A stretch of DNA of 11,864 nt from JACMLD01 sp033761915 (GCA_033761915.1 JANRMC010000305.1:1-11864), one strand, 5' to 3'. Numbered from the stretch's first letter, positions 1-7,475 are shown. The notes: generated by a model from the sequence alone, not told the origin. A program made the numbers and translations.

Positions 1-581
1 ACCACGCAAAAACTGCACATATTATTACAACCCCGCATAATGCTTACAAAGCCGGTAACCCCATTATTATCTAAACGAATGGGCGCAATATCTGCATAGG
101 TCTCATCGCGGCTTAAAAGAACGTTCACCGCTTTTTGTCCGCCTTCTGCTTCTTCAATAAGACCGGGCAAAGTGCGGTAAGCATCGGGGCCCACCACCAT
201 ATCCACCAGTTTCTCTTCTTCTAAAAATTTGCTTTTTAAGCGTTCGGCCATACAGCCCAATACACCCACCAGCAAGCCCGGCTTCTGTAATTTGGCTTTT
301 CTGAATTCTGTTAAACGCTTGCGCACCGTTTGCTCTGCTTTTTCGCGAATGGAGCAGGTGTTTAAAAAAACAAGATCAGCCTCGGCGGCGTTACGGGTGG
401 CACCAAACCCATTTTCGTTTAAAATGGCAGCTACAATTTCACTATCAGCAAAATTCATCTGGCAGCCATAGCTTTCTATATAAAACTTCTTTTTATAGTT
501 GTTTACCTCGTTGGCAAAAGGCGCAAAAGCCTCTCCCTGCCGGGTTTCATCAATTTCTTTATGCAACAAACCTTCCTGCAT
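1..581 (-). CDS. miaB: tRNA-2-methylthio-N6-dimethylallyladenosine synthase MiaB, N-terminal part (cut by window edge)
   Basis: MiaB is a cytoplasmic radical-SAM enzyme that methylthiolates i6A37 to ms2i6A37 in tRNAs reading UNN codons. The minus-strand frame is open from an ATG at 581 to the window edge, giving 193 codons plus two bases. It shows the N-terminal MTTase domain with its three iron-sulfur cysteines (Cys40 in YGCQMN, Cys76 in NTCSIR, Cys110 in LGCMAE), then the start of the radical-SAM domain with Cys185, Cys189 and Cys192 in RGCNNMCSFC. The TRAM domain and most of the radical-SAM barrel lie outside the window. The start is the only ATG near the family N-terminus, and no Shine-Dalgarno is visible. 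A TATCTTTG box lies 26-33 bases upstream. Family assignment is secure; MtaB and RimO are less likely because the motif spacing and wording fit MiaB closely. Confidence 0.95.
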   Translation of the reverse strand, partial: MQEGLLHKEIDETRQGEAFAPFANEVNNYKKKFYIESYGCQMNFADSEIVAAILNENGFGATRNAAEADLVFLNTCSIREKAEQTVRKRLTEFRKAKLQKPGLLVGVLGCMAERLKSKFLEEEKLVDMVVGPDAYRTLPGLIEEAEGGQKAVNVLLSRDETYADIAPIRLDNNGVTGFVSIMRGCNNMCSFCV

Positions 582-606
582 GAATGAAGTAATTTTTTGT
601 GGAGGG

Positions 607-614
607 CAAAGATA
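607..614 (-). promoter_or_regulatory. Candidate -7 box of the miaB promoter
   Basis: On the minus strand this reads TATCTTTG, a perfect match to the Bacteroidota sigma-ABfr -7 consensus TAnnTTTG, about 26 bases before the miaB ATG. I do not see a good TTG -33 element 17-21 bases further upstream, so the assignment rests on one box plus its position. Confidence 0.45.
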
Positions 615-698
615 GCGAAAAACCCAAAATGGTGACAGAGTGGCAGCAAAGAGTTGGATGATTGGTAGGGGCCAGCTTTTGTACAAAGCCCGGCCCCG

Positions 699-810
699 GT
701 TGCGTCGCACACTTCAACTAAGGTAAAAGGTATGGGGCATAAGGCTTATGAACTTACACCCTAAACCTTACAGCTTATACCTTTTCTTCTGTTGAAGTGT
801 GCGACGCAAC
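699..810. repeat. MITE/REP-like intergenic element, copy 1, with perfect 20-bp inverted ends
   Basis: The left end GTTGCGTCGCACACTTCAAC (699-718) is the exact reverse complement of 791-810. Inside, a second inverted pair is visible: AAAAGGTAT near 725-733 and ATACCTTTT near 777-785. The central 724-747 segment matches 3460-3483 in reverse complement at 23 of 24 bases, so this is one member of a dispersed family. It has no coding capacity. It lies between two divergent gene starts and could fold into a long hairpin if transcribed. A non-autonomous mobile element or REP-like repeat is inferred from structure alone. Confidence 0.75.
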
Positions 811-910
811 GGCTGCCCACCTGTGCTATGCTGTCCATCCCTAACCAAATAAAACCGTTTACTTATTTAACGGGTATTGTATTAAAAGCCCGGCCTAATT
901 TTATAAATAC

Positions 911-3358
911 ATGAAATGGATAGCTACCTGCTTATTGGTTCTTTTAACGGGCATTGCGTTGGGCCAGCAGCCCCAGACAGCAGCCCCCGGCATTATAACC
1001 GGCAACCTGCAGGATGAAAAACAAAAAGCTTTAGCCAACGCTACCGTGCAACTAATACCTTACAAAGACAGTGCGGCCCGCAAACAGCAGCTAACCGATA
1101 AAGAAGGCAGTTTTGGTTTTACCGGTCTTGCCATGGGGTATTACCGCCTGCGCATCAGTTATACCGGTTTTCAAACATTGCAGCTGGATAGTATTTACCT
1201 GCGTACAGAAAGACACGATTTTAATTTGCCCGATTTAGTGCTGCACCTTGCCTCATCAGCCAACCTGGAAGAGGTGATTGTGTTTGCCGAAAAACCTTTA
1301 ATAGAAAGTAAAGAAGGTAATATTACTTTTAACGCTTCTGCTTCTGCACTCAGTGCCGGCAGCACGGCCAATGAATTATTAAAAACAGTGCCATTGGTAA
1401 GTTCAGATGCTGATGGAAAACTAACCGTAAGAGGCAAAGAGCCCCGCATTTTAATAGACGATAAGCCCGTGCAGTTAAATGCCCAGCAGTTGCAGGACCT
1501 GTTAGAATCTATGCCCGGCAGCTCTATAGAAAAAATTGAAGTAATGACCAACCCACCACCACAATATGCCAATGAGCAGGGGGGTGTAATAAATATTGTT
1601 ACCCGCAAAGGCCGCGTGGGTTTTGGTGGCCGCATTAATGTTTCCGCCGGATCGAGAGGGGAGTACAGCACCAATACCAATATTAATTACCGTAAAAACA
1701 AACTGGCGATAAATTTTTTAATTGGTGCCGGCTATAATCGGTTTAATGGTGGCGGTTATACCAACCGCGAGAATATTTATACCGACTCTTCAAACTACTT
1801 CAGCAATGTAAACCAGTTTAAAAACCGCAATGTGCGGCCCAATACCCGCCTGAGTATTGATTATGATTTTGACAAACGCAATCTGCTGAATGTGCAGCTG
1901 CTGTATAACCAGGGCATTTCTAACAACCAAAGCTGGAATGAATACACCAACCGCAACCAGTTTAAAGATATTTACCGCTTAAGCGAACGCAACATTCGCA
2001 GCGAAGGAAAAAACTATAACCCGTCTTTAAATATTACTTACACGCATAAAGGCAAATTACCCGGAGAACAGTTGCGTATTATTGCCGGTTCAAACTATTC
2101 ATACAACCAGAGCGACCGCTATTTTTTTCAGGAGTTTTTTAACCCTGACCACACACCCAATGGTATTGACAGTACCCAGCAGCAGTTTAATAAAAGCCGC
2201 AACAACGGGTTTACCGTAAACATTGGTTACGATAAACCATTGGGCACCAAAAAAACGTATCTCTCCACCGGCGTGGTGCTTAACCGTTCTAATAGCCATA
2301 TAATACAACAAACCAATTTTTTGAAAAAGCCTGATGGAGAATTTGTGCAGAGCGATTTGCTGAGTAACGATTTTAAATTTCATCAAACCGCTATTACGTA
2401 CCGCGCCAGTGCAAGGCAAATAATAAAAGAAGGTATGTCTGTTACGGCAGGATTATCTTTTGAGCAAACCCTTGTGGCGTTTGCACTTACCAAATTGGCC
2501 GATGTAAATAACAATTACAACCGCCTGCTGCCTTTTGTAAACTTTAACCGCATGTGGAAGGATCGCTGGAACCTGACCTTTGCTTACCGACGCACCATAC
2601 GCAGGCCCGGCATTGGTGAAATGAACCCCAGTATTGATTATGGCGACCCGTATAACATTCGTTTTGGTAACCCGTATTTAAAGCCCAGCCTCAGTCATAA
2701 TTTTGATGTGGTAACCGGTAAAACCACGGCTAAATTCTTTTTTAATTTTGGAGTGGGCTTTAATAAAGTAGAAGATATTTATCAAACCATACGCACCCTG
2801 CTGCCCGATGGTAAAACACAGGTAACCTGGGATAATATCAGTAACCGGCAGGAGTATGAACTGAGCCATTGGGGCGGGTATACCCTCTCTAAAAAAATGC
2901 GGCTTAACTACAGCGCCTCTTACACCTATAACCAATACAGTTTGTACGACAGAACAAAGAACCGCTATCGCAATGGCGGCTCATTTACTTCTGGTTTAAA
3001 TGCCAATTATATACCCACAGATGTATTAAACTTTACCGGCAACTTTACCTTTAACCGTTTTGCCAACCCGCAAGGCCTGGTGCGGTGGACGGTTTCTATG
3101 AACATTGGGGCGCAGTATAAATTCTTTAAAAAGAAATTTATTGTAACAGTTAATACCATCGATCCGTTTATACAGCAGCGCTACAGAAGTATAACCTATG
3201 GCCGCAATTTTATTAATGAAAGTTATAGCACCACCCGCACCCGTAACTACCGCATTACACTGGCGTATACATTTAACCGGGCAGCAAAAAAGCCGGCGGT
3301 TAACAAAACTGCCACACCCCTAAAAGTAAAGAAGCCGGCAGGTAACCAGCCGCAGTAA
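911..3358 (+). CDS. TonB-dependent receptor / outer membrane beta-barrel family protein
   Basis: The 815-residue product begins with a Sec signal peptide (about residues 1-18, MKWIATCLLVLLTGIALG then QQ). A carboxypeptidase-regulatory-like beta-sandwich follows (about 27-112). Next is a TonB-receptor plug domain (about 117-232), with EEVIV at 120-124, the VRGKEPRILIDD stretch at 173-184, IEKIEVMTNPPPQYA near 206-220 and GGVINIVTRKG at 224-234. The remainder is a 22-strand-type barrel rich in aromatic alternation, matching the OMP_b-brl_3 group. Such proteins sit in the outer membrane; the substrate cannot be told from sequence. No SusD partner, FecR or sigma factor is adjacent, so this is not a SusCD locus. 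The last likely strand (YRITLAYTFNR) is followed by a Lys/Pro-rich tail of about 25 residues instead of a terminal aromatic residue. The start is the ATG that opens the signal peptide. Confidence 0.9.
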   Translation: MKWIATCLLVLLTGIALGQQPQTAAPGIITGNLQDEKQKALANATVQLIPYKDSAARKQQLTDKEGSFGFTGLAMGYYRLRISYTGFQTLQLDSIYLRTERHDFNLPDLVLHLASSANLEEVIVFAEKPLIESKEGNITFNASASALSAGSTANELLKTVPLVSSDADGKLTVRGKEPRILIDDKPVQLNAQQLQDLLESMPGSSIEKIEVMTNPPPQYANEQGGVINIVTRKGRVGFGGRINVSAGSRGEYSTNTNINYRKNKLAINFLIGAGYNRFNGGGYTNRENIYTDSSNYFSNVNQFKNRNVRPNTRLSIDYDFDKRNLLNVQLLYNQGISNNQSWNEYTNRNQFKDIYRLSERNIRSEGKNYNPSLNITYTHKGKLPGEQLRIIAGSNYSYNQSDRYFFQEFFNPDHTPNGIDSTQQQFNKSRNNGFTVNIGYDKPLGTKKTYLSTGVVLNRSNSHIIQQTNFLKKPDGEFVQSDLLSNDFKFHQTAITYRASARQIIKEGMSVTAGLSFEQTLVAFALTKLADVNNNYNRLLPFVNFNRMWKDRWNLTFAYRRTIRRPGIGEMNPSIDYGDPYNIRFGNPYLKPSLSHNFDVVTGKTTAKFFFNFGVGFNKVEDIYQTIRTLLPDGKTQVTWDNISNRQEYELSHWGGYTLSKKMRLNYSASYTYNQYSLYDRTKNRYRNGGSFTSGLNANYIPTDVLNFTGNFTFNRFANPQGLVRWTVSMNIGAQYKFFKKKFIVTVNTIDPFIQQRYRSITYGRNFINESYSTTRTRNYRITLAYTFNRAAKKPAVNKTATPLKVKKPAGNQPQ

Positions 3359-3418
3359 CTCCGGTTAAGCATTGTTGCCCGTTGAAAACCCCGAGTGGAT
3401 TTGAGCCATGCTTTCGGG

Positions 3419-3521
3419 GCACACTTCAACAATAGTAAAAGGTATAAGGCAAAAGCTTGAAGCCTTAAGCCCCATACCTTTTAGCTGATACCTATTCTTC
3501 AGTACAAGTGTGCGACGCAAC
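3419..3521. repeat. MITE/REP-like intergenic element, copy 2 (left end eroded)
   Basis: This copy lies between the convergent receptor gene and folP. Its right end (3502-3521) matches the right end of copy 1 at 18 of 20 bases and ends in the same TGTGCGACGCAAC. On the left only GCACACTTCAAC (3419-3430) is intact; the outer eight bases have diverged. The core 3460-3483 equals 724-747 of copy 1 in reverse complement at 23 of 24 bases, so the two copies are in opposite orientation. It has no coding potential and may end up in the 3' untranslated regions of both flanking genes. Confidence 0.7.
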
Positions 3522-3532
3522 CACTGTTGCCA

Positions 3533-3548
3533 CCAGCACTACTGCTGG
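3533..3548 (-). other. Perfect short hairpin directly after the folP stop codon
   Basis: CCAGCACTACTGCTGG has a 6-bp perfect stem and a 4-base loop and touches the folP stop (3549-3551). No T-run follows in the folP direction, so it is not a classical intrinsic terminator. It could be a 3'-end stabilising hairpin. Confidence 0.3.
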
Positions 3549-4379
3549 CTACACCATTTTATACAATTGATACAGTTTAATAGCTTCCATGGCTTCTTTA
3601 ACATCGTGCACCCGCAAAACGGATGCGCCGTTTTGCAAGGCCAGTGTATTAACCACGGTGGTGCCGTTTAATGCTTCTGCAGCGGTAATGCCCAAGGTTT
3701 TATAGATAGTGCTTTTGCGGGAGAGGCCGGCCAGTATGGGGCAACCCAATTGTTTAAACACCGCCAGATTTTTTAATAACTGAAAATTATGCGTAGCATC
3801 TTTTGCAAAACCAAAGCCGGGGTCAATCAACACATCTTTAATACCGGCGGCTTTGCATTGTTGTAGCTGTTGGGCAAAATACTCCAGCACTTCTGCCGTA
3901 ACATTTTTATACTGTGCCTGTGTTTGCATGGTTTGGGGGGTGCCTTTCAGGTGCATGCATACATAGGGCACGTTAAGGCTGGCAACGGTGCGGTGCATAG
4001 CAGCATCCATACTGCCGCCGCTAACATCGTTTACCAAACTGGCACCAGCGGCAACAGCGGCAGCAGCCGTGCTGGCATAAAAAGTATCTACAGAAATAAA
4101 CACAGCCGGGTAGGCTTTTGCCAGTGCGGTAATAGCAGGTATTACCCTGGCGGTTTCTTCAGCGGCAGATAATAGCTGGCTGTTGGGCCGGGTGCTTTGT
4201 CCGCCCACATCAATAATAGTGGCACCTTCGGCAATCATTTGTCCGGCTTTGGTAATAATATCGCTGGTATTGTTTACGCGGCTTTCTTCGTAAAAAGAAT
4301 CGGGGGTGCTGTTTAGTATGCCCATTACAATGGGTTCTTCAATTATTAGCAGTCTTCCATTACAATTAAGCGTAAACAT
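3549..4379 (-). CDS. folP: Dihydropteroate synthase
   Basis: FolP condenses 6-hydroxymethyl-7,8-dihydropterin pyrophosphate with p-aminobenzoate to give dihydropteroate in folate synthesis; it is the sulfonamide target and acts in the cytoplasm. The 276-residue product has the usual length and all family signatures of the TIM barrel: MGILNSTPDSF (19-29), the GGQSTRP loop (59-65), SVDT (96-99), NDVSGG (117-122), MHLKGTP (142-148), DPGFGFAK (186-193), SRKS (220-223) and RVHDV (256-260). Loop 2 reads GQSTRP where E. coli has GESTRP. It is convergent with the TonB receptor and divergent from the DUF1599 gene, with a promoter-like TTG-N18-TACCTTTA upstream. No other folate gene is in the window. 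The ATG at 4379 gives a normal N-terminus. Confidence 0.96.
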   Translation of the reverse strand: MFTLNCNGRLLIIEEPIVMGILNSTPDSFYEESRVNNTSDIITKAGQMIAEGATIIDVGGQSTRPNSQLLSAAEETARVIPAITALAKAYPAVFISVDTFYASTAAAAVAAGASLVNDVSGGSMDAAMHRTVASLNVPYVCMHLKGTPQTMQTQAQYKNVTAEVLEYFAQQLQQCKAAGIKDVLIDPGFGFAKDATHNFQLLKNLAVFKQLGCPILAGLSRKSTIYKTLGITAAEALNGTTVVNTLALQNGASVLRVHDVKEAMEAIKLYQLYKMV

Positions 4380-4406
4380 TGCTGTGTTCTTATTATTTTT
4401 GAACGA

Positions 4407-4435
4407 TAAAGGTAATGGGTAAAATATAAATACAA
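4407..4435 (-). promoter_or_regulatory. Candidate folP promoter (TTG-N18-TACCTTTA)
   Basis: On the minus strand TTG (4433-4435) is followed by 18 bases and TACCTTTA (4407-4414), seven of eight matches to the Bacteroidota -7 consensus TAnnTTTG. The -7 box ends 27 bases before the folP ATG. The call rests on pattern only. Confidence 0.4.
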
Positions 4436-4471
4436 CAGCACTGCCATGCGTGGTGGTAGTTTACCCGGTAC

Positions 4472-5035
4472 ATGCAATTTTTTATGACAGCTACCAATAC
4501 ACAATACGATGCAGCCATTGCTGCCTGCAGAGATATATTTTTAAAAAAGACAAAAGACTATGGCACCAGCTGGCGGGTGCTGCGTACCATTTCTGTGGTT
4601 GACCAGATTTTTATTAAAGCCAAACGCATCCGCACCATACAGGAAAATAAGCAGCAGAAGGTTGGCGATGATATTGTATCTGAGTTTAAAGGCATTTTAA
4701 ACTATGGCATTATTGGTTTAATACAACTGGAGCTGGATAAACATGAAGCAGATGAATTACCGGTAGAGCAGGTTGAAAATTTATACAACAGCAAAGTGGC
4801 AAAAGCAAAAGCACTGATGCAGGATAAAAACCATGATTACGGCGAAGCCTGGCGGGATATGAGTCAGGAAAGTTTTACCGACCTGATATTGGCTAAGCTG
4901 CTGCGCATTAAACAAATCATCAGTAACCAGGGGCGCACCATTATAAGTGAAGGCATTGATGCCAATTATTATGATATTATCAATTACTCGGTTTTTGGTT
5001 TAATATTAATAAACGAAGGGAAACACAGCACCTGA
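4472..5035 (+). CDS. DUF1599 domain-containing protein (two tandem domains)
   Basis: This 187-residue soluble protein belongs to DUF1599, described in Pfam as a nucleotide-modification-associated domain; its biochemical role is not established. It has two copies of one module. Residues about 26-88 run KKTKDYGTSWRVLR ... KAKRIRTIQ ... EFKGILNYGIIGLIQ, and about 116-181 run MQDKNHDYGEAWRDM ... AKLLRIKQI ... YYDIINYSVFGLIL. Shared landmarks are DYGxxWR, K(A/L)xRI(R/K)xI and the closing (L/I)NYxxxGLI. No signal peptide or membrane segment is seen. Two starts are possible, ATG 4472 or ATG 4484 (MTATNTQ); neither has a clear ribosome site, so the first four residues are uncertain. From memory, DUF1599 and DoxX-like genes are often neighbours in Bacteroidota, as here with the gene at 5227, across a 191-bp repeat-filled gap. 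Confidence 0.85.
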   Translation: MQFFMTATNTQYDAAIAACRDIFLKKTKDYGTSWRVLRTISVVDQIFIKAKRIRTIQENKQQKVGDDIVSEFKGILNYGIIGLIQLELDKHEADELPVEQVENLYNSKVAKAKALMQDKNHDYGEAWRDMSQESFTDLILAKLLRIKQIISNQGRTIISEGIDANYYDIINYSVFGLILINEGKHST

Positions 5036-5227
5036 AATGAGCGATAATTTTTTGTGAGCAAATTGACGCAACCGAATAAAGTTTTAATGCGGATAAAATA
5101 AGCAGCCCTAAAAAATAAAAATTTACACATGAAATGAGCCATAAAATTTTCGAGCTATTGTACCAAAGGCGATGAAAATTTTAGGGCGAATAACATGTGA
5201 CCTTATTAAAAAAATAATATTTACACA
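5033..5227 (+). repeat. Degenerate tandem duplication, two units of 97 and 98 bp, filling the gap before the DoxX gene
   Basis: Unit 1 (5033-5129) and unit 2 (5130-5227) both begin TGAAATGAGC, continue with ATAA, TTTT, GAGC, ATTG, CAA, TTTTA and GCG(G/A)ATAA in the same order, and end in an AT-rich stretch plus TTTACACA. The next bases (TGAAAATAAT) are the beginning of a third unit and also codons 1-4 of the DoxX gene. Unit 1 starts on the stop codon of the DUF1599 gene. Unit 2 opens with a decoy ATG AAA TGA that stops at once. Unit 2 also has an internal inverted pair, TAAAATTTTC with GAAAATTTTA. Confidence 0.6.
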
Positions 5228-6321
5228 TGAAAATAATATTAGGTTTAGCACGGCTGATTGTTGGTGTGTTATTTATTTTCAGCGGCCTGGTAAAGGCCAA
5301 TGATCCGTTGGGGTTAAGCTATAAAATGCAGGAGTTTTTTGAAGTATGGGGCTGGCATTTTTTAAACGATTACACACTGGCTTTTTCAATACTGATGATA
5401 GCTTTTGAAATTATTGCAGGCGTGGCCGTGCTGCTGGGCTGGAAGATGAATTTGTTCAGCTGGTTGTTGCTGCTGCTGATTGTGTTTTTTACATTTCTTA
5501 CGGGCTATGCCTTGTTTAGTGGCAAAATACGCACCTGCGGTTGTTTTGGAGATTGCATTCCGCTTACGGCCGACCAATCTTTTATGAAAGATATTATTCT
5601 GCTGATGTTGATATTGTTCATCTTTCTATACCGTAAAAAAATACAACCTGTTTTTAAACCAGGCATTACTATTGGTTTATTATTACTTACCACATTGTTT
5701 TCTTTTGCAGGGCAATGGTATGTTTTAAAATACCTGCCGGTTGCCGATTGCCTGCCCTATAAAAAAGGAAACTATATTCCGGAAAAAATGAAAGTGCCAC
5801 CCGGTGCTATTGCAGACAGTACCGTGGTAACTTTTGTATACGAAAAAGAAGGAAAGCAATTAGAAATCATCAATAATAATTTCCCCGATGATTTTGACGA
5901 TTCTGTCTATCATTTTATAAAGCGCTACGATAAACTGGTACGTAAAGGCAATGCAGAACCGGCAATTAAAGATTTTACTTTAACCACGCTGGATGATATT
6001 GATTCTACCCAGGCATTACTGGCTAAAGAAAATACGATTGCTTTATTGTTCTACAATGAAAAAGAAACCAACCTGCTGCCTTCATTTGAAAACACGGTAA
6101 CCGCATTGCAGCAAAAAAATATACCGGTTTATATAGTTACTTCAACACCTGATAAATTAAAAGATAAAACCCAACTGCCAGTTTTAAAATGCGATTATGT
6201 GGCCATTAAAACAGCCGCCCGGGCCAACCCAACCTTATACTTTATAAAAAAAGGGGTGATACTGAACAAATGGGCCGGTGCCGATTTTGATAAAGCGGCT
6301 AAAGAATCTGTGCAGCAGTAA
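5227..6321 (+). CDS. BT_3928-like DoxX-family membrane protein with C-terminal thioredoxin-like domain
   Basis: The 364-residue protein has an N-terminal four-helix DoxX/MauE-like membrane part: helices near 4-22, 50-70, 75-98 and 120-136, then a fifth at about 146-166. A Cys-rich CGCFGDC motif (Cys104, Cys106, Cys110) lies between helices 3 and 4. Residues about 240-364 look like a thioredoxin/AhpC-type fold (EPAIKDFTLTT, TIALLFYNEKE, IPVYIVTST, NPTLYFIKKGVILNKWAG) but lack a CXXC where the active site would be; the equivalent reads FYNEKETN. DoxX/MauE relatives are quinone- or disulfide-linked membrane proteins, so a redox role is inferred, not shown. It follows the DUF1599 gene and precedes an ABC permease by 46 bp, so co-transcription with the permease is plausible. 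ATG 5227 sits at the end of the tandem repeat and gives the normal N-terminus. Confidence 0.82.
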   Translation: MKIILGLARLIVGVLFIFSGLVKANDPLGLSYKMQEFFEVWGWHFLNDYTLAFSILMIAFEIIAGVAVLLGWKMNLFSWLLLLLIVFFTFLTGYALFSGKIRTCGCFGDCIPLTADQSFMKDIILLMLILFIFLYRKKIQPVFKPGITIGLLLLTTLFSFAGQWYVLKYLPVADCLPYKKGNYIPEKMKVPPGAIADSTVVTFVYEKEGKQLEIINNNFPDDFDDSVYHFIKRYDKLVRKGNAEPAIKDFTLTTLDDIDSTQALLAKENTIALLFYNEKETNLLPSFENTVTALQQKNIPVYIVTSTPDKLKDKTQLPVLKCDYVAIKTAARANPTLYFIKKGVILNKWAGADFDKAAKESVQQ

Positions 6322-6367
6322 CTCATCATTCATATTACTGGCGTAAATTGAAGCTAAAACTATTGCA

Positions 6368-7417
6368 TTGTTACAATTCATCATCAAACGTTTTTTGTAT
6401 GGCCTGTTGGTAATGCTGGGCGTGGTGATACTGGTGTTTTTTTTATTTCAGGGTTTTGGCGATCCTTCACGTTTGGTAATGGGCCAGCGGGCCGATGCGG
6501 CCACACAAGAAAACATCCGAAAAGAATTGTACCTCGATCAGCCAAAATGGAAGCAGTTTTTTTTATACCTCAATGATGTTTCACCCATTGCTTTTCATAG
6601 TACCGAAGATATTACCCAAAAAAAATTAAAAGGGTTCTTTATTGGTGGTGCAACTAAACTGGCCATCAAAGCGCCTTACCTGCGCCGTAGTTACCAAAGC
6701 AAAAAAGAAGTAAGCGCTGTGTTAATGGAAGCGCTGCCCGGCACCTTATTATTAGCCATAGCAGCCATGCTTATTGCCACATTCTTTGGCATAGTATTAG
6801 GTGTGGTGGCAGCACTAAAAAAAGATACCTGGCTGGATACATCAGCCATCTTCAGTAGCATATTGGGTATTTCAGCCCCTTCTTTTTTTATGGGTATCAT
6901 CATTGCCTATCTCTTTGGCTTTGTGTTTACCAATTATACCGGCCTGCACATGACGGGCAGCTGGTTCGATTTAGATGAAACCGATGGGCATCGCTATTTT
7001 ACTTTTTCTAACTTAATACTTCCGGCGCTTACACTGGGTATACGGCCACTGGCTATTATTACACAGCTTACCCGCAGTGCCATGCTGGATGTAATGAACC
7101 AGGATTATATACGCACCGCCATTGCCAAAGGGCTGCCAGCATGGAAGGTAACCTGGAAGCATGGCTTAAGAAACGCACTCAACCCCGTTATTACCGCTAT
7201 TACCGGCTGGTTTGCAGAATTATTAGCCGGCGCCTTCTTTGTTGAATATATTTTTGGCTGGAAGGGTATTGGTAAAGTAACGGTAGATGCTTTAGAGAAA
7301 TTAGATTTTCCGGTAGTAATGGGCAGTGTACTGGTATCAGCGGCCTTTTTCATTTTTATAAATATACTGGCCGATTTATTATACGGCATTGTAGACCCCC
7401 GCATTCGCCTGCAATAA
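6368..7417 (+). CDS. ABC transporter permease, OppB/DppB family (TTG start)
   Basis: This 349-residue inner-membrane permease matches the OppB/DppB group of peptide/nickel importers. It has the N-terminal helix LQFIIKRFLYGLLVMLGVVILVFF, a periplasmic region with YLDQPKWKQFFLYL (55-68) and SYQSKKEVSAVL (108-119), then the five-helix BPD_transp_1 core. The EAA loop that docks on the ATPase is at 247-275 (RTAIAKGLPAWKVTWKHGLRN), and the family C-terminus ADLLYGIVDPRIRLQ is intact. The start is TTG 6368: the frame has a stop at 6344-6346 and the first ATG is codon 16, which would remove half of helix 1. No second permease, ATPase or binding protein is adjacent, so partners must be encoded elsewhere; the substrate is unknown. 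It follows the DoxX-like gene by 46 bp and converges on the CHRD gene. Confidence 0.9.
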   Translation: MLQFIIKRFLYGLLVMLGVVILVFFLFQGFGDPSRLVMGQRADAATQENIRKELYLDQPKWKQFFLYLNDVSPIAFHSTEDITQKKLKGFFIGGATKLAIKAPYLRRSYQSKKEVSAVLMEALPGTLLLAIAAMLIATFFGIVLGVVAALKKDTWLDTSAIFSSILGISAPSFFMGIIIAYLFGFVFTNYTGLHMTGSWFDLDETDGHRYFTFSNLILPALTLGIRPLAIITQLTRSAMLDVMNQDYIRTAIAKGLPAWKVTWKHGLRNALNPVITAITGWFAELLAGAFFVEYIFGWKGIGKVTVDALEKLDFPVVMGSVLVSAAFFIFINILADLLYGIVDPRIRLQ

Positions 7418-7418
7418 A

Positions 7419-7447
7419 AAACGGCCCCTGTTTTACAGAGACCGTTT
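7419..7447. terminator. Intrinsic terminator between convergent permease and CHRD genes
   Basis: AAACGGCCCCTGTT pairs with the reverse complement within TACAGAGACCGTTT, giving a 13-position stem with two C/A mismatches and a very small loop. On the minus strand the stem is followed by a run of six T, so it works best as the CHRD gene terminator. On the plus strand only three T follow. It begins two bases after the permease stop codon. Confidence 0.6.
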
Positions 7448-7475
7448 GCTATTTCATAAACAACAAAAATGTTTA

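Larger units (their letters stand above)
582..910. other. Divergent intergenic region between miaB and the TonB receptor gene
   Basis: This 329-bp gap separates two gene starts. It contains the miaB -7 box near its left end and a 112-bp inverted-repeat element (699-810). I see no convincing gene in it. The open frame 503-712 on the minus strand overlaps miaB out of frame and resembles no family. A weak TTG-N16-TAATTTTA at 877-903 lies directly before the receptor start but would give an almost leaderless message, so I do not call it a promoter. Confidence 0.6.

Noticed and set aside
503..712. 69-codon minus-strand ORF over the miaB start
   Set aside because: It is out of frame with clear miaB coding sequence and crosses into the repeat element.
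877..903. TTG-N16-TAATTTTA promoter for the TonB receptor
   Set aside because: The spacer is short and the box ends seven bases before the ATG, implying an almost leaderless transcript; too weak to annotate.
3387..3419. CCCCGA ... TCGGGG stem after the TonB receptor gene as a terminator
   Set aside because: The stem is six base pairs with a long loop and no T-run follows, so intrinsic termination is not supported.
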